Shown piece by piece: positions 25,312 through 35,105 of a stretch of 64,000 bases of DNA. This stretch comes from Nitrospirota bacterium (GTDB taxonomy: Bacteria > Nitrospirota > Leptospirillia > Leptospirillales > Leptospirillaceae), in NCBI GenBank assembly GCA_021806225.1, contig JAJZXW010000026.1, positions 50,197 through 114,196 on the forward strand. The letters are read 5' to 3'. The translations under genes were made by a program, and so were the position numbers. Numbering within the stretch: the first letter of the stretch is position 1; each line of letters starts with the position of its first letter. Below the pieces are notes generated by a model, which had not been told where the DNA came from, did no database searches, and saw only the letters and a program-made list of their open reading frames with translations.

Positions 25312-26337
25312 GTGACGCCCATCCAGAGATTCCGCCTTTCTCTTCTCCTGATTTTTCTTCTGACCGGAGGAGGGACGCTCGGCTACAGGGAAATCGAGGG
25401 ATGGGGCTGGGTCGATTCCCTTTTCATGACGGTGATCACCCTGTCGACCGTCGGGTACCAGACAGTTCATCCCCTGGACAGGGCTGGACTGTTTTTTACG
25501 ATGGCCCTTATCATCGTGGGGGTGGGCACCTTGGGGTATGCCATCGCCACTCTGTCCGAAATGATCCTCGAAGGGCATCTGCAGCATTTCTGGGGAGGCC
25601 GCAAGATGGAGAGGATGATCGATAAGCTTGAGAATCATGTGGTGGTTTGCGGGTTCGGGCGGATTGGCACACTGACTGCCGTCTCCTTGGCCGAGAGAGG
25701 GATCCCTTTCGTGGTGGTGGAGGAGAATTCCGATCTTGTCAAGGAGGCCGTCGCCAGGAAGTTCCTGGCCGTCATGGGAAACGCCACCGAGGAAGGAGTT
25801 CTCGGCAGGGCGGGGATCGACCGGGCGCAGGCGTTGCTGGTGACCCTGTCGACGCGGGTCGCGGATGCGGCCTATATCGTGATGAGCAGCCGGATCGATC
25901 ATCCTGGGCTCACGATCATCGCCATGGCCAACGACTCCCGGACAGAGGCCAAGCTCCTGAAGGCGGGGGCCAACAAGGTCGTCTCCCCCTTCATTCTCGG
26001 GAGCAGCCGGATGGTCATGGCCCTGACCCAGCCGACCCTTCTCGATGTGATGGATATCGTGACGACCCGTGACGGGATGGGGCTGACCTTCGAGGAGCTT
26101 GTGGTTCCAGAGATGTCACCGTTCTGCGACCTTTCTATCGCCGAAATTGGCAAAAAGTTCGGTTTCCGCTCCCACATTATCGCCATACGCCCGGTCGGGG
26201 GGAAAACCTTTGTCCTTCCGACAGCCCAGAGCGTCCTGAGGGCGCTCGACCAGATTGTCCTGATCGGCTCCCGGGAGGAGTTCGACCGGATCAGGGAGGT
26301 GATGGCGGGAAATCGTGAACCCAGGGTCCTGTCGTGA
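25312..26337 (+). CDS. Potassium channel with TrkA N and C domains
   Basis: The 341-residue protein has two membrane helices around a pore loop with selectivity filter TLSTVGYQT, then a Rossmann NAD-binding RCK domain (VVVCGFGRIGTLTAVSLAERG, followed by an acidic VVEENSD) and a TrkA-C domain (PFCDLSIAEIGKKFGFRSHIIAIRP). It is likely a ligand-gated K+ channel in the inner membrane. GTG at 25312 after GGAAAGG is chosen over the TTG of the track, which lies inside the transporter gene. Confidence 0.9.
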   Translation: MTPIQRFRLSLLLIFLLTGGGTLGYREIEGWGWVDSLFMTVITLSTVGYQTVHPLDRAGLFFTMALIIVGVGTLGYAIATLSEMILEGHLQHFWGGRKMERMIDKLENHVVVCGFGRIGTLTAVSLAERGIPFVVVEENSDLVKEAVARKFLAVMGNATEEGVLGRAGIDRAQALLVTLSTRVADAAYIVMSSRIDHPGLTIIAMANDSRTEAKLLKAGANKVVSPFILGSSRMVMALTQPTLLDVMDIVTTRDGMGLTFEELVVPEMSPFCDLSIAEIGKKFGFRSHIIAIRPVGGKTFVLPTAQSVLRALDQIVLIGSREEFDRIREVMAGNREPRVLS

Positions 26338-26358
26338 TCCGGAAAGGGGAGGGAAGCG

Positions 26359-27597
26359 GTGAAGCATGACGAGGGATCCCATCCGTCAACGGTTTCCAAT
26401 GCCGAGTGGGCGGTCCGAGGAAGCCGGGTTCTTGTGGGGAATGTTCGTCGGGAGGACCTGGTCTTCCGGAAAGGGAGAGGGTCCTGGCTCTATGATGTGG
26501 AGGGAAGCCCCTATCTCGACTTTCTGGGAGGAGTGGCGATCCACGTCCTCGGACACTGTCACCCCCGGGTGACGGTTGCCGTCCAGAAACAGGCCCAGCG
26601 CCTGTTACACACCTCCAATCTCTATTATCACGAACCCCAGATCCTTCTGGCGGAGTTACTCGTCAGGGAAACCTTTGCCGACAGGGTTTTTTTCTCAAAC
26701 TCGGGGACGGAAACCGTGGAGGCGGCGATCAAGCTCGCAAGACGCTACGGAGACCGGACCGGACGGTACGCCCTTCTGGGGCTCGAAGGAAGCTTCCATG
26801 GCCGGACCCTGGGAGCTCTGACCCTGACGGGCCAGAAAAAAATCAGGGAAGGAATCGGTCCTCTCCCAAGCGGTTTCGACTGGGCTCCCTTCAATGATTT
26901 CGAGGGGGTCGTCAGCAAGGTGACCCCCGAGACGGTGGCCATTTTCGTGGAGCCTGTCCAGGGGGAGGGGGGAGTCCTTCCCGCCGATCCAGGATTTTTA
27001 AGGGAGCTGAGACGGTTCACGCGAGAGCGGGACATCCTTCTCGTTTTCGACGAAATCCAGACCGGAATCGGTAGGACAGGGACCCTTTTCGCCTACGAAT
27101 CCTTCGACGTGGTGCCGGACATTCTCCTTTCTGCAAAAGCCCTGGGGGGAGGCCTTCCACTTGGAGCCCTGCTGACGACCTCACATCTGGCCGAATGTCT
27201 TCCCCCCGGCTCCCATGGCTCGACATTCGGAGGCAACCCCTTGTCATGCGCCGCGGGCCTGGCCGTTCTCGAAGCCCTCTTCGAGGAAGGGTATCTCCCG
27301 GACGGGGGACAGAGGATCGCCGATACCCTCTGGGAGGAGCTGTCCTCGCTCAGGGAACTCTATCCCGAGTGGATTCGCGAGATACGGGGAAAAGGAATGA
27401 TGATCGGTCTCGTTCTTCCCGGAAGGGCGGTGGAGGTCAAGGATCGCTTCCTCAAGGAAAAGGTTCTCGTCAACGCCACGGGGCCCGAAGTGATCCGGCT
27501 GCTTCCCCCCGTAAACCTCTCCCTTGAGGAGATCGCCACCTTCATCAAGTCCGCGGACCGTGTCTTTGCGTCCATGGGAAATCCCGGAGGATCCTGA
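26359..27597 (+). CDS. argD: Acetylornithine aminotransferase
   Basis: A PLP enzyme that converts N-acetylglutamate semialdehyde to N-acetylornithine. Visible are SNSGTETVEAAIKLARRYG, the acidic FDEIQTGIGRTGTLFA and the PLP lysine in ILLSAKALGGGLPLGA. At 412 residues it is slightly long because of an N-terminal extension from the GTG start, which follows GGAAAGGGGAGGG. It is first in the run argD-argF-argG-argH. Confidence 0.93.
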   Translation: MKHDEGSHPSTVSNAEWAVRGSRVLVGNVRREDLVFRKGRGSWLYDVEGSPYLDFLGGVAIHVLGHCHPRVTVAVQKQAQRLLHTSNLYYHEPQILLAELLVRETFADRVFFSNSGTETVEAAIKLARRYGDRTGRYALLGLEGSFHGRTLGALTLTGQKKIREGIGPLPSGFDWAPFNDFEGVVSKVTPETVAIFVEPVQGEGGVLPADPGFLRELRRFTRERDILLVFDEIQTGIGRTGTLFAYESFDVVPDILLSAKALGGGLPLGALLTTSHLAECLPPGSHGSTFGGNPLSCAAGLAVLEALFEEGYLPDGGQRIADTLWEELSSLRELYPEWIREIRGKGMMIGLVLPGRAVEVKDRFLKEKVLVNATGPEVIRLLPPVNLSLEEIATFIKSADRVFASMGNPGGS

Positions 27598-27599
27598 TT

Positions 27600-28532
27600 T
27601 TGAAAAAAAGCCCGCACCGCTCCTTCCTGACTCTCATCGAGAGGACTCCCCGAGAGCTTCGCTCCATCATGGAGCTGGCCGGACGCATCGACGCCGAGCC
27701 GGAGGCATTCCGGACGCCGCTCGCATGGAAGACCGTCGGACTTCTATTTGAAAAAAGCTCGACGCGGACCCGGCTTTCTTTCGAGGCAGGGATCCGCCAG
27801 CTTGGCGGGGGAAGCCTCTTTCTGGGGGGCGACATCCAGCTGGCCCGGGGGGAAACGATCGAGGATACCGCCCGCGTCGTGAGCGCCTACCTCGACATGC
27901 TGGTCATCCGGACCTTTGGCCACGAACGGATCGAGGCATTTTCCGCAGCAGCCGGAATACCGGTGGTCAATGGCCTGACCGATGGCCACCATCCATGTCA
28001 GGCCCTTTCCGACTTCTATTACATGGAAAAGGTCTTCGGAACTCTTTTGGGACTGCGGGTAACCTATGTGGGAGACGGAAACAACATGGCCCGGTCCCTG
28101 GCCGAAGGGGCGGCCCTCCTGGGCGTGAACCTGGTCCTGGCTTCCCCGCAGGATTACCAGCTTCCGGAATCCGAGGTGGCCGCCCTCAACCGGATCGCAT
28201 GCGGGGCGGGAGGCAGCGTCCGGACGCTGCCGGACCCTCAGGAAGCTGCCCGGGGCGCGCAGGTTCTCTATACCGATGTCTGGACGAGCATGGGACAGGA
28301 GGCGGAGTCCGCCATACGGGAAAAAGCATTCCGCGGGTACTGCATCGACCGGAGTCTGCTTGCGGTGGCCGATCCGGGGGCCATCGTCATGCATTGCCTG
28401 CCGGCCTATCGGGGAAAGGAAATTACGGCGGAGGTCATCGATGGACCACGCTCGCGGGTCTTCGAGCAGGCGGCCGCCCGGCTTCCGCTGCAGAAGGCGA
28501 TCATGATGTTTTGCTTGGGAAGGGAGCAGTAG
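27600..28532 (+). CDS. argF: Ornithine carbamoyltransferase
   Basis: Makes citrulline from ornithine and carbamoyl phosphate. The carbamoyl-phosphate motif is FEKSSTRTRLSFE, then HPCQALSDFYYMEK, and the late MHCLPAYRGKEI carries the ornithine-side Cys. It is 310 residues, the normal length. It begins with TTG at 27600, preceded by CCCGGAGGATCC and two bases after the argD stop. Confidence 0.95.
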   Translation: MKKSPHRSFLTLIERTPRELRSIMELAGRIDAEPEAFRTPLAWKTVGLLFEKSSTRTRLSFEAGIRQLGGGSLFLGGDIQLARGETIEDTARVVSAYLDMLVIRTFGHERIEAFSAAAGIPVVNGLTDGHHPCQALSDFYYMEKVFGTLLGLRVTYVGDGNNMARSLAEGAALLGVNLVLASPQDYQLPESEVAALNRIACGAGGSVRTLPDPQEAARGAQVLYTDVWTSMGQEAESAIREKAFRGYCIDRSLLAVADPGAIVMHCLPAYRGKEITAEVIDGPRSRVFEQAAARLPLQKAIMMFCLGREQ

Positions 28533-28535
28533 GAG

Positions 28536-29768
28536 ATGGAACAGAAGAAGAACGACGGATCCGACCGCCCGTCCCGGGTGGTCCTGGCCTATTCGGGCGG
28601 GCTCGACACCTCGGTGGCGATCGTCTGGCTCAAGGAGACCTATGGGTGCGAGGTGATCTGCTACTGCGCCGACCTGGGCCAGGGGGAGGACCTCGACGCA
28701 GTGGCGGAGAAGGCCAGGAAAAGCGGGGCCTCAGACGTGGTCGTGGTCGACCTTCGGGAGACCTTTGTCCGGGACTATCTTTTTCCGATGATCCAGGCGG
28801 GGGCTGTTTACGAGGACGGCTATCTGCTGGGAACCTCGATCGCCCGTCCTCTGATCGCCAAGGTCCAGATGGAGATCGCCCGGGAGAAGGGCGCCGATGC
28901 GGTCGCCCACGGGGCGACCGGGAAAGGAAACGACCAGGTCCGCTTCGAACTCGCCTACTACTACTTCAATCCCCGGATCCGGATCCTCGCTCCCTGGAGG
29001 CTCTGGAGCTTCACCAGCCGTTCCGAGCTTATCAACTATTCGAAGAAACACCACATTCCCGTGACGGCCACCCTGGAGAAGCCCTACAGCGTCGACCGGA
29101 ACCTCTTTCACACGAGTTACGAGGGCGGGATCCTCGAGGATCCCTGGGCGGCACCGCCGGAAGAGATCTTCCAGCTGACCCGGAATCCCCTGACCGCGCC
29201 CGGCGAGCCTGAAGAGGTGACGGTCTCCTTCGAAAAAGGACTCCCGATCGCAATCAATGGGGCGCTCCTCTCTCCCCTCGACCTCATGGAGAAGGCAAAC
29301 AGCCTCGGGGCCATCCACGGAATCGGACGGATCGACCTCGTGGAGAGCCGCTTCGTGGGCATGAAGTCCCGCGGAGTTTACGAAACCCCCGGAGGGACTC
29401 TTCTCCACGCCGCCCACCGGGCTCTCGAGACACTGACGCTCGACCGCGAGCTCCTCTCCATGAAGGCCCAGTTCATGCCGCAATACGCCCGCATGATTTA
29501 CAACGGCTTCTGGTTTTCTCCGGAACGGCTGGCTCTGGCCGACCTCATCGCCTCCACGCAGCACCGGGTGACAGGGGATGTCCGGCTCCTGCTCTTCAAG
29601 GGCGGGATCCGTGTTCTGGGACGGCGTTCTCCGTATTCCCTGTACCGAAAGGATCTGGCGACCTTCGAGACGGACAGCGTCTATCGACAGGCCGATGCGG
29701 ATGGCTTCATCCGGATCCAGGCTCTTCGGCTCAAGCTTTTTTCCGACCAGGAAGGGACCTCCCTGTGA
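28536..29768 (+). CDS. argG: Argininosuccinate synthase
   Basis: Condenses citrulline and aspartate using ATP. The P-loop-like motif is VVLAYSGGLDTSVAIVWL, followed by AHGATGKGNDQVRFEL and TLEKPYSVDRNLFHTSYEGG. At 410 residues the length is normal. It lies three bases behind argF and its stop overlaps the argH start (GTGA). Confidence 0.97.
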   Translation: MEQKKNDGSDRPSRVVLAYSGGLDTSVAIVWLKETYGCEVICYCADLGQGEDLDAVAEKARKSGASDVVVVDLRETFVRDYLFPMIQAGAVYEDGYLLGTSIARPLIAKVQMEIAREKGADAVAHGATGKGNDQVRFELAYYYFNPRIRILAPWRLWSFTSRSELINYSKKHHIPVTATLEKPYSVDRNLFHTSYEGGILEDPWAAPPEEIFQLTRNPLTAPGEPEEVTVSFEKGLPIAINGALLSPLDLMEKANSLGAIHGIGRIDLVESRFVGMKSRGVYETPGGTLLHAAHRALETLTLDRELLSMKAQFMPQYARMIYNGFWFSPERLALADLIASTQHRVTGDVRLLLFKGGIRVLGRRSPYSLYRKDLATFETDSVYRQADADGFIRIQALRLKLFSDQEGTSL

Positions 29769-31195
29769 CCGGAGAAGAGTCGGGCGCGCAGTCCGGAAAG
29801 CCCTGGGGCGGCCGCTTCTCGGAGCCGACTGATCGGGATGTAGAGGCCTTCACCGAGTCGATCTCCTTCGACAGGAGGCTCTGGAAGGAAGATATCGAAG
29901 GGTCCCGGGCCCACGCCCGCATGCTCCGGCGGATCGGCCTCCTGTCCGGGGAGGAGGAGAGACAGATCCTGACGGGGCTCGACAAGGTGGCGGAGGAATT
30001 CGCCGGAGGAACATTTCCTGTCCGGATCGAGTGGGAGGATGTCCACATGCATGTGGAGAAGCGCCTGGTCCACCACGCCGGTCCGGCCGGTCTAAAGATA
30101 CACACGGCCCGGAGCCGGAACGACCAGGTGGCCCTCGACCTCCGGCTCTTCGTACGGCGGGAGGCCGGGGAGATGGCCGTCTCCGTCGAGGGGCTCCTCA
30201 GGCAGATTCTTCTCCGGGCTCGGGAATACCGGGATCTCCTTCTTCCCGGCTACACCCACACCCAGCAGGCCCAGCCTATTTCGGGAGGATATTATTTCGG
30301 GAGCTACGCGGAGCGCTTTCTTCGCGACAGGGACCGCCTGCTTGCAGTGGTCGGGAGCGCCAACCTCTCGCCTCTCGGTTCGGGGGCCCTGGCCGGGACG
30401 ACCTTGCCGATCGACCGCGAGGGGGTGGCCGCCGAACTGGGATTTTCCGGAGTGACCCAGAACGGCCTCGATGCGGTCGGCGATCGGGATTTCGTGGCCG
30501 ATTTCCTCCACGCCCTCTCGCTTTTGATGGTTCACCTGTCGGGCTGGGCCGAGGAATGGGTGCTCTGGTCGACCCGGGAGTTCGGCATGATCCGGCTTCC
30601 CGACCGGCTTCTCACCGGCTCCTCGATGATGCCGCAGAAAAAGAATCCGGACATTCTTGAACTCGTCCGGGGCAAGGCGGGCCGCGTCTTTTCCGATTAT
30701 GGGGCATTGATGACCCTCCTCAAGGGCCTTCCCCTTTCCTACAACCGGGATCTCCAGGAAGACAAGGAGCGTCTTTTCGACGCCCTCGACACGACCCGGG
30801 CCTGCCTGAAGATGATGACCCTCGCCGTGGAGGGGATGCGATTCGTGGAGGAGCGGGTGGCGGAGATCCTGAAAGGAACGGAACTCCTCGCGACGGATAT
30901 CGCGGAAGATCTCGTCCGTGAAGGGGTTCCCTTCCGGGAGGCCCATGCCATCGTCGGGCGGATCGTGGCCGAAGCGGCACGGAAGGGGCGTTCCCTCGAG
31001 AGTCTTTCCGACGCGGACCTGAAGCCCTTCTTCGACCGGTTTCCCCTGGGGTATGCCTCCACTCTGTCTCTCCGAGGCTCGGTCGAGCGCCGTTCCCATG
31101 TGGGGGGACCCGCCCCCGAAACGGTGATGCGCCGGGTCGATGCCCTCTGGAACACACTCTTCGGAGCAGAGCCGGGACCGGCTCTTCCCCGGTGA
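29765..31195 (+). CDS. argH: Argininosuccinate lyase
   Basis: Splits argininosuccinate to arginine and fumarate. Family motifs are WGGRFSEPTDRDVEAF, HTARSRNDQVALDLRLF, LPGYTHTQQAQP and the signature loop GSSMMPQKKNPDILELVRG with the catalytic Ser. It is 476 residues. The GTG start overlaps argG. It ends inside the start of the LptM-like gene, a common arrangement around argH/lysA. Confidence 0.97.
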   Translation: MTGEESGAQSGKPWGGRFSEPTDRDVEAFTESISFDRRLWKEDIEGSRAHARMLRRIGLLSGEEERQILTGLDKVAEEFAGGTFPVRIEWEDVHMHVEKRLVHHAGPAGLKIHTARSRNDQVALDLRLFVRREAGEMAVSVEGLLRQILLRAREYRDLLLPGYTHTQQAQPISGGYYFGSYAERFLRDRDRLLAVVGSANLSPLGSGALAGTTLPIDREGVAAELGFSGVTQNGLDAVGDRDFVADFLHALSLLMVHLSGWAEEWVLWSTREFGMIRLPDRLLTGSSMMPQKKNPDILELVRGKAGRVFSDYGALMTLLKGLPLSYNRDLQEDKERLFDALDTTRACLKMMTLAVEGMRFVEERVAEILKGTELLATDIAEDLVREGVPFREAHAIVGRIVAEAARKGRSLESLSDADLKPFFDRFPLGYASTLSLRGSVERRSHVGGPAPETVMRRVDALWNTLFGAEPGPALPR

Positions 31196-31479
31196 GGCCG
31201 ATGGGGATCCCTGGGAGGGCGGGGCGGTCTCTGGCCCTTGGGGCCTTTTTGCTTTTGCTTTCTGCCTGCGGAATTCAGGGACAGCCGATCCCGCCCGGCC
31301 AGGTTCCTCCCGAGTCAGCACCCGAACAGCCGGCCCAGGCGTCCCCTCCCGGGGGGCAGAGCCAGGGAGGACCGGGCGTCTCCGCCGGCGGAGACGGCGC
31401 ACGGAAGGGATCTTCCTCTCCCGACGACAGCGGAGAGGTCCCGAAGGGAGGATTTCCGGAAGGGGAAAACGGACAGTAG
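31192..31479 (+). CDS. LptM/YifL-like small lipoprotein
   Basis: A 95-residue lipoprotein with signal SLALGAFLLLLSAC and lipidated Cys26, immediately followed by GIQGQPIPP, the form seen in LptM (formerly YifL). In enterobacteria LptM stabilises the LptD/E lipopolysaccharide translocon. The rest is Pro/Gly/Ser-rich and disordered, longer than the usual 60-70 residues. The location between argH and lysA matches the conserved neighbourhood of this family next to lysA. It starts with GTG overlapping the argH stop. Confidence 0.68.
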   Translation: MRPMGIPGRAGRSLALGAFLLLLSACGIQGQPIPPGQVPPESAPEQPAQASPPGGQSQGGPGVSAGGDGARKGSSSPDDSGEVPKGGFPEGENGQ

Positions 31480-31650
31480 CGTTTTCGGAGCCTTCCTCTG
31501 CCACGGGCTTCCGGGAGGGAACGGAAACCGGGAACGGAGCAGTGAGAGTGTGTTAAGATAACCATTCCGTCGGGCCTGTAAGGGGAGCCCCTTTTCGGAC
31601 GTCGAACCGGCGGGAATCGAAATCCACACAATATTCGGGAGAATGACGCC

Positions 31651-32892
31651 TTGAGCACATTTCACTACGAGAACGACAGACTGATGGTGGAAAACCTTCC
31701 GGTGGAGGAGATCGTCGCGAAGGAAGGCTCGCCACTCTATATCTATAGCCGGGAGGCACTCGTCGAGAGGATTTCGTCCTATCGTGAGGCCTTTTCCGCC
31801 CATCCGACCCTTGTCGCCTACGCGATGAAGGCCAACGGGAACCTGGCGATCCTCTCCCTTCTGGGACAGGAGGGGGCCGGAATCGACGTGGTGTCGGGCG
31901 GAGAGCTCTTCCGGGCGCGGAAGGCGGGAATCCCTGGAAACAAAATCGTTTTCGCCGGGGTTGGCAAGACCGAAGAGGAGATCGCCTACGCCCTGAAAGA
32001 AGGCATCCTGATGTTCAACGTGGAAAGCCAGGCCGAACTCGACCATATCAGCGCCGTGGCGGTCCGCATGGGGACGAAGGCCCCGGTGGCCCTCCGCGTC
32101 AATCCCGACGTGGATCCCAAAACCCACCCCTACATTTCGACAGGCATGAAGAAATCAAAGTTTGGCATTCCCGTCGATGTGGCGGTGGCCGAGTACCGCC
32201 GGGCCTCGACCCTGCCCGGTATCCGCATCGTCGGGATCCACCAGCACATCGGCTCCCAGCTGACGGAGATCGCGCCCTTCCGGGACGCTTTCGAACGCCT
32301 CCTGGCCTTCCACGGAGAGCTCCGGAAGGCTGGCATCAAGGTCACGCATCTCGATCTGGGAGGCGGTCTGGGGATCCGGTACCGGAACGAGGCGCCCCCG
32401 AGCCCGAAGGATCTGGCAGACCTGGTGCTTCCCAGGGTGGGCGATCTGGGGGTGACCCTGGTCCTCGAGCCCGGACGCTCGATCGTCGGAAACGCCGGCA
32501 TCCTCGTGACCCGGGTTCTCTACCGGAAGCAGACCGCCGTCAAGACCTTTTTCATCGGGGATGCCGGGATGAACGACCTGTTGCGTCCATCCCTCTACGG
32601 GGCACACCATGATCTTCTTCCGGTGCTCCGGAGCGTAAGGCCGGAGGTGAAGGGGGATCTGGTGGGGCCGATCTGCGAGACGGGGGACTTTCTGGCTACC
32701 GACCGGGAGATGCCGGATTTCGCCGCAGGCGACCTGATCGCGGTCATGAGTGCCGGCGCCTACGGGTTTTCGATGGCATCGAACTACAACGCCCGGCCGC
32801 GTCCGGCCGAAGTTCTCGTCGATGGCAACACCTACCGTGTCATCCGGGATCGGGAGAGCTTCGAGGACCTCGTTCGGGGCGAACGGATTTGA
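31651..32892 (+). CDS. lysA: Diaminopimelate decarboxylase
   Basis: A PLP enzyme (alanine-racemase fold) that makes lysine from meso-diaminopimelate. The PLP lysine lies in LVAYAMKANGNLAIL; GIHQHIGSQLTE, LDLGGGLGIRY, VLEPGRSIVGNAG and the late ICETGDFLATDRE with the active-site Cys follow. It is 413 residues long and begins with TTG after CGGGAGAATGACGCC. The 170-base gap before it may hold a promoter, but I see none that is strong. Confidence 0.95.
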   Translation: MSTFHYENDRLMVENLPVEEIVAKEGSPLYIYSREALVERISSYREAFSAHPTLVAYAMKANGNLAILSLLGQEGAGIDVVSGGELFRARKAGIPGNKIVFAGVGKTEEEIAYALKEGILMFNVESQAELDHISAVAVRMGTKAPVALRVNPDVDPKTHPYISTGMKKSKFGIPVDVAVAEYRRASTLPGIRIVGIHQHIGSQLTEIAPFRDAFERLLAFHGELRKAGIKVTHLDLGGGLGIRYRNEAPPSPKDLADLVLPRVGDLGVTLVLEPGRSIVGNAGILVTRVLYRKQTAVKTFFIGDAGMNDLLRPSLYGAHHDLLPVLRSVRPEVKGDLVGPICETGDFLATDREMPDFAAGDLIAVMSAGAYGFSMASNYNARPRPAEVLVDGNTYRVIRDRESFEDLVRGERI

Positions 32893-33371
32893 GTCAGGCC
32901 GATTCGCATCCCTCCGTCGAGGATTCCGACGACGAGGAGGTTCCGCTGTCCCCTCATCGCAAGGAAGGAAAAGGGTGCTTTCTTGTCCTGATCCTCCTGT
33001 CGGCGATTCCGGTGGTCTTTTTCCTGCTGACCTTTCTTGGGGGAAACTATTTCACCTACGTCTACATGCGGTACTTCGCCGTCGACCGGGGCCTTTCCGA
33101 GCGGAGGCCTCCCGAGGTGGATGTTGCGGAGTTCCAGAAGGATCTCCGGGCTCTCGATCGCTTCTATGACGCTGGAAATGCCGGGAAGATCCCCGGCCGG
33201 GATGTGGTCAACCTCTCTTCCGAGCTAAAGGAGATGCTCTCCTATCCGGGGCCGGTTCGTCCCGAGGTGCTGCGTCTGGTGGTTGGACATGCCAGGGAGG
33301 TCATGCAACAATACCGTATTGGACCGATCAAGGGGGAGCCCGGTCGCTCGCCCGGTCCGTCCAAAGACTGA
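32889..33371 (+). CDS. Uncharacterised one-helix membrane protein
   Basis: The 160-residue protein starts at a TTG overlapping the lysA stop. It has an acidic, probably cytoplasmic N-terminus, one strong hydrophobic segment (about residues 30-54, FLVLILLSAIPVVFFLLTFLGG) and a helical soluble C-terminal part with EFQKDLRALDRFYDAGNAG. I recognise no family. The tight spacing with lysA and dapA places it in the same transcript. Confidence 0.7.
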   Translation: MSQADSHPSVEDSDDEEVPLSPHRKEGKGCFLVLILLSAIPVVFFLLTFLGGNYFTYVYMRYFAVDRGLSERRPPEVDVAEFQKDLRALDRFYDAGNAGKIPGRDVVNLSSELKEMLSYPGPVRPEVLRLVVGHAREVMQQYRIGPIKGEPGRSPGPSKD

Positions 33372-33390
33372 GAGCGTGGGAGGAGTGACG

Positions 33391-34296
33391 TTGTTTTCCG
33401 GTTCGATGGTGGCACTGGTGACACCGTTTTTCAGGGATCAGGAAGGGCGGGGAGGGGATCTCGACGAAAAGGCCCTGCGCCATCTGGTGGATCTTCATGT
33501 CCGGGAAGGGACCCGGGTCATCGTCCCGGTCGGAACGACCGGGGAATCGGCGACGCTCACCCATGAAGAACATGAAAGGGTCATCCGTATCGTTGTCGAG
33601 CAGGCGGCGGGCCGAGTTCTGGTCATGGCCGGCACGGGATCGAACAGCACTTCGGAGGCCATCGCCCTGACCCGGGCGGCCCGGGATATCGGTGCCGACG
33701 GGGCCCTGGTTATCACTCCCTACTACAATCGTCCCACCCAGGAGGGCCTCGTCCGCCATTATGAAGCCCTGGCCTCGCGGGTCTCCTTTCCCATGGTGAT
33801 CTACAATGTGCCGGCCCGCACGGGAGTGAACATGCTTCCGGAGACGATCGCCCGCCTTGCCGCGATTCCCGAATACGTGGGCGTCAAGGAAGCCTCAGGA
33901 AACATGGGGCAGATCGTCGACCTTTTCGACCGCCTTGAAAACCGGATGGCGGTTTACTCCGGGGACGACAGCCTGACTTACCCGATCCTGGCCCTGGGTG
34001 GCCACGGGACCATCTCCGTCTCGGCCAATCTCGTCCCCCGGCTGATGGCCGAAATGTGCGACATGGCGCTCTCGGGGAACCTGTCCGAAGCACGGGCCCG
34101 GCACAACGGCCTGGTCTCCCTGCACAGGGTCCTTGGTCTTGAAACCAATCCCATTCCGATCAAGACCGCCATGGAAATCGCCGGAATCATCGACTCCGCG
34201 ATGCGTCTGCCTCTGGTTCCCATGGATCCAGACAACAGGAAGCGTCTGACCGCGGTTATGGCGTCGATGAAGCTCGTCAAGGACGGATCCCGATGA
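33391..34296 (+). CDS. dapA: 4-hydroxy-tetrahydrodipicolinate synthase
   Basis: Condenses pyruvate with aspartate semialdehyde, the first step specific to lysine and peptidoglycan diaminopimelate. Visible are VPVGTTGESATLTHEEH, the Tyr in MVIYNVPARTGVNM and the Schiff-base lysine in EYVGVKEASGNMGQI. I start at TTG 33391, reading (M)FSGSMVALVTPF as in homologues, because GGGAGG lies seven bases upstream. A GTG at 33385 is in frame but sits almost on that site, and the track start lies in the preceding gene. It is 301 residues long. Confidence 0.95.
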   Translation: MFSGSMVALVTPFFRDQEGRGGDLDEKALRHLVDLHVREGTRVIVPVGTTGESATLTHEEHERVIRIVVEQAAGRVLVMAGTGSNSTSEAIALTRAARDIGADGALVITPYYNRPTQEGLVRHYEALASRVSFPMVIYNVPARTGVNMLPETIARLAAIPEYVGVKEASGNMGQIVDLFDRLENRMAVYSGDDSLTYPILALGGHGTISVSANLVPRLMAEMCDMALSGNLSEARARHNGLVSLHRVLGLETNPIPIKTAMEIAGIIDSAMRLPLVPMDPDNRKRLTAVMASMKLVKDGSR

Positions 34297-35105
34297 TGGG
34301 GGAGCGCAGGAAGGTCGCCCTCCTCGGTGCCGGGGGCCGCATGGGCCAGGAGATCGCGGCGCTTCTCCATTCCGACCCGCTCCTCTCGCTCGGGGCGGCT
34401 ATCGAATCCGTGGACTCCCGGTTGATCGGCCTTCCCGTCTCCTCCGCCCCCGAACTCCTCTATGATTCCGATCTCGGACGCGGAATCCTCCATTGCGACG
34501 TCGGCATCGACTTTTCTTCTCCCGATTCGCTCAGGCGGTCCGTGGAGGGCTTTGTCCAGGCGGGGAAGCCTCTCGTGATCGGTACTACCGGGCTGACCCT
34601 GGCCGATCGCGACTTCGTCCGCGAGATGGGAGCCCACATCCCCATTCTCTGGTCTCCCAACATGAGCCTGGGGGTCAACCTCCTCGCCATTCTGGCGGGT
34701 CAGGCCGCCCGGGCTCTCGAAGAGTTCGACGCCGAAATACTCGAAATCCATCACCGCAACAAGAAGGACGCCCCCAGCGGGACGGCGCTCTTTCTCGGCG
34801 AAGCGGTGGCCTCGGCCCGAAACGGGACACTTTCCCAGTCGGGGGTCTTCGTCCGGCATGGGTTGACGGGGGAGCGTGAGGAGGGATCGATCGGGGTGAT
34901 GGCCCTGCGGGGCGGGGATGTCCCGGGAGATCATACCGTTTTTTTTCTGGGAGCGGGGGAGCGTCTTGAGCTGACCCACCGTGCCGAAAGCCGGGAGGTT
35001 TTTGCCCGTGGGGCCATCCGGGCGGCGGCCTTTCTGCTGGGACGGCCGACGGGCTTCTACACGATGGCCGACGTCCTTCTCTCGGGAGAGGACAAAGGCC
35101 GGTGA
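34293..35105 (+). CDS. dapB: 4-hydroxy-tetrahydrodipicolinate reductase
   Basis: Reduces the DapA product with NAD(P)H. It has the nucleotide-binding motif VALLGAGGRMGQEIAALL and the signature EILEIHHRNKKDAPSGTALFLGE with the catalytic His and Lys. It is 270 residues long. ATG overlaps the dapA stop. It is directly coupled to the FAH-family gene downstream (GTGA). Confidence 0.95.
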   Translation: MMGERRKVALLGAGGRMGQEIAALLHSDPLLSLGAAIESVDSRLIGLPVSSAPELLYDSDLGRGILHCDVGIDFSSPDSLRRSVEGFVQAGKPLVIGTTGLTLADRDFVREMGAHIPILWSPNMSLGVNLLAILAGQAARALEEFDAEILEIHHRNKKDAPSGTALFLGEAVASARNGTLSQSGVFVRHGLTGEREEGSIGVMALRGGDVPGDHTVFFLGAGERLELTHRAESREVFARGAIRAAAFLLGRPTGFYTMADVLLSGEDKGR

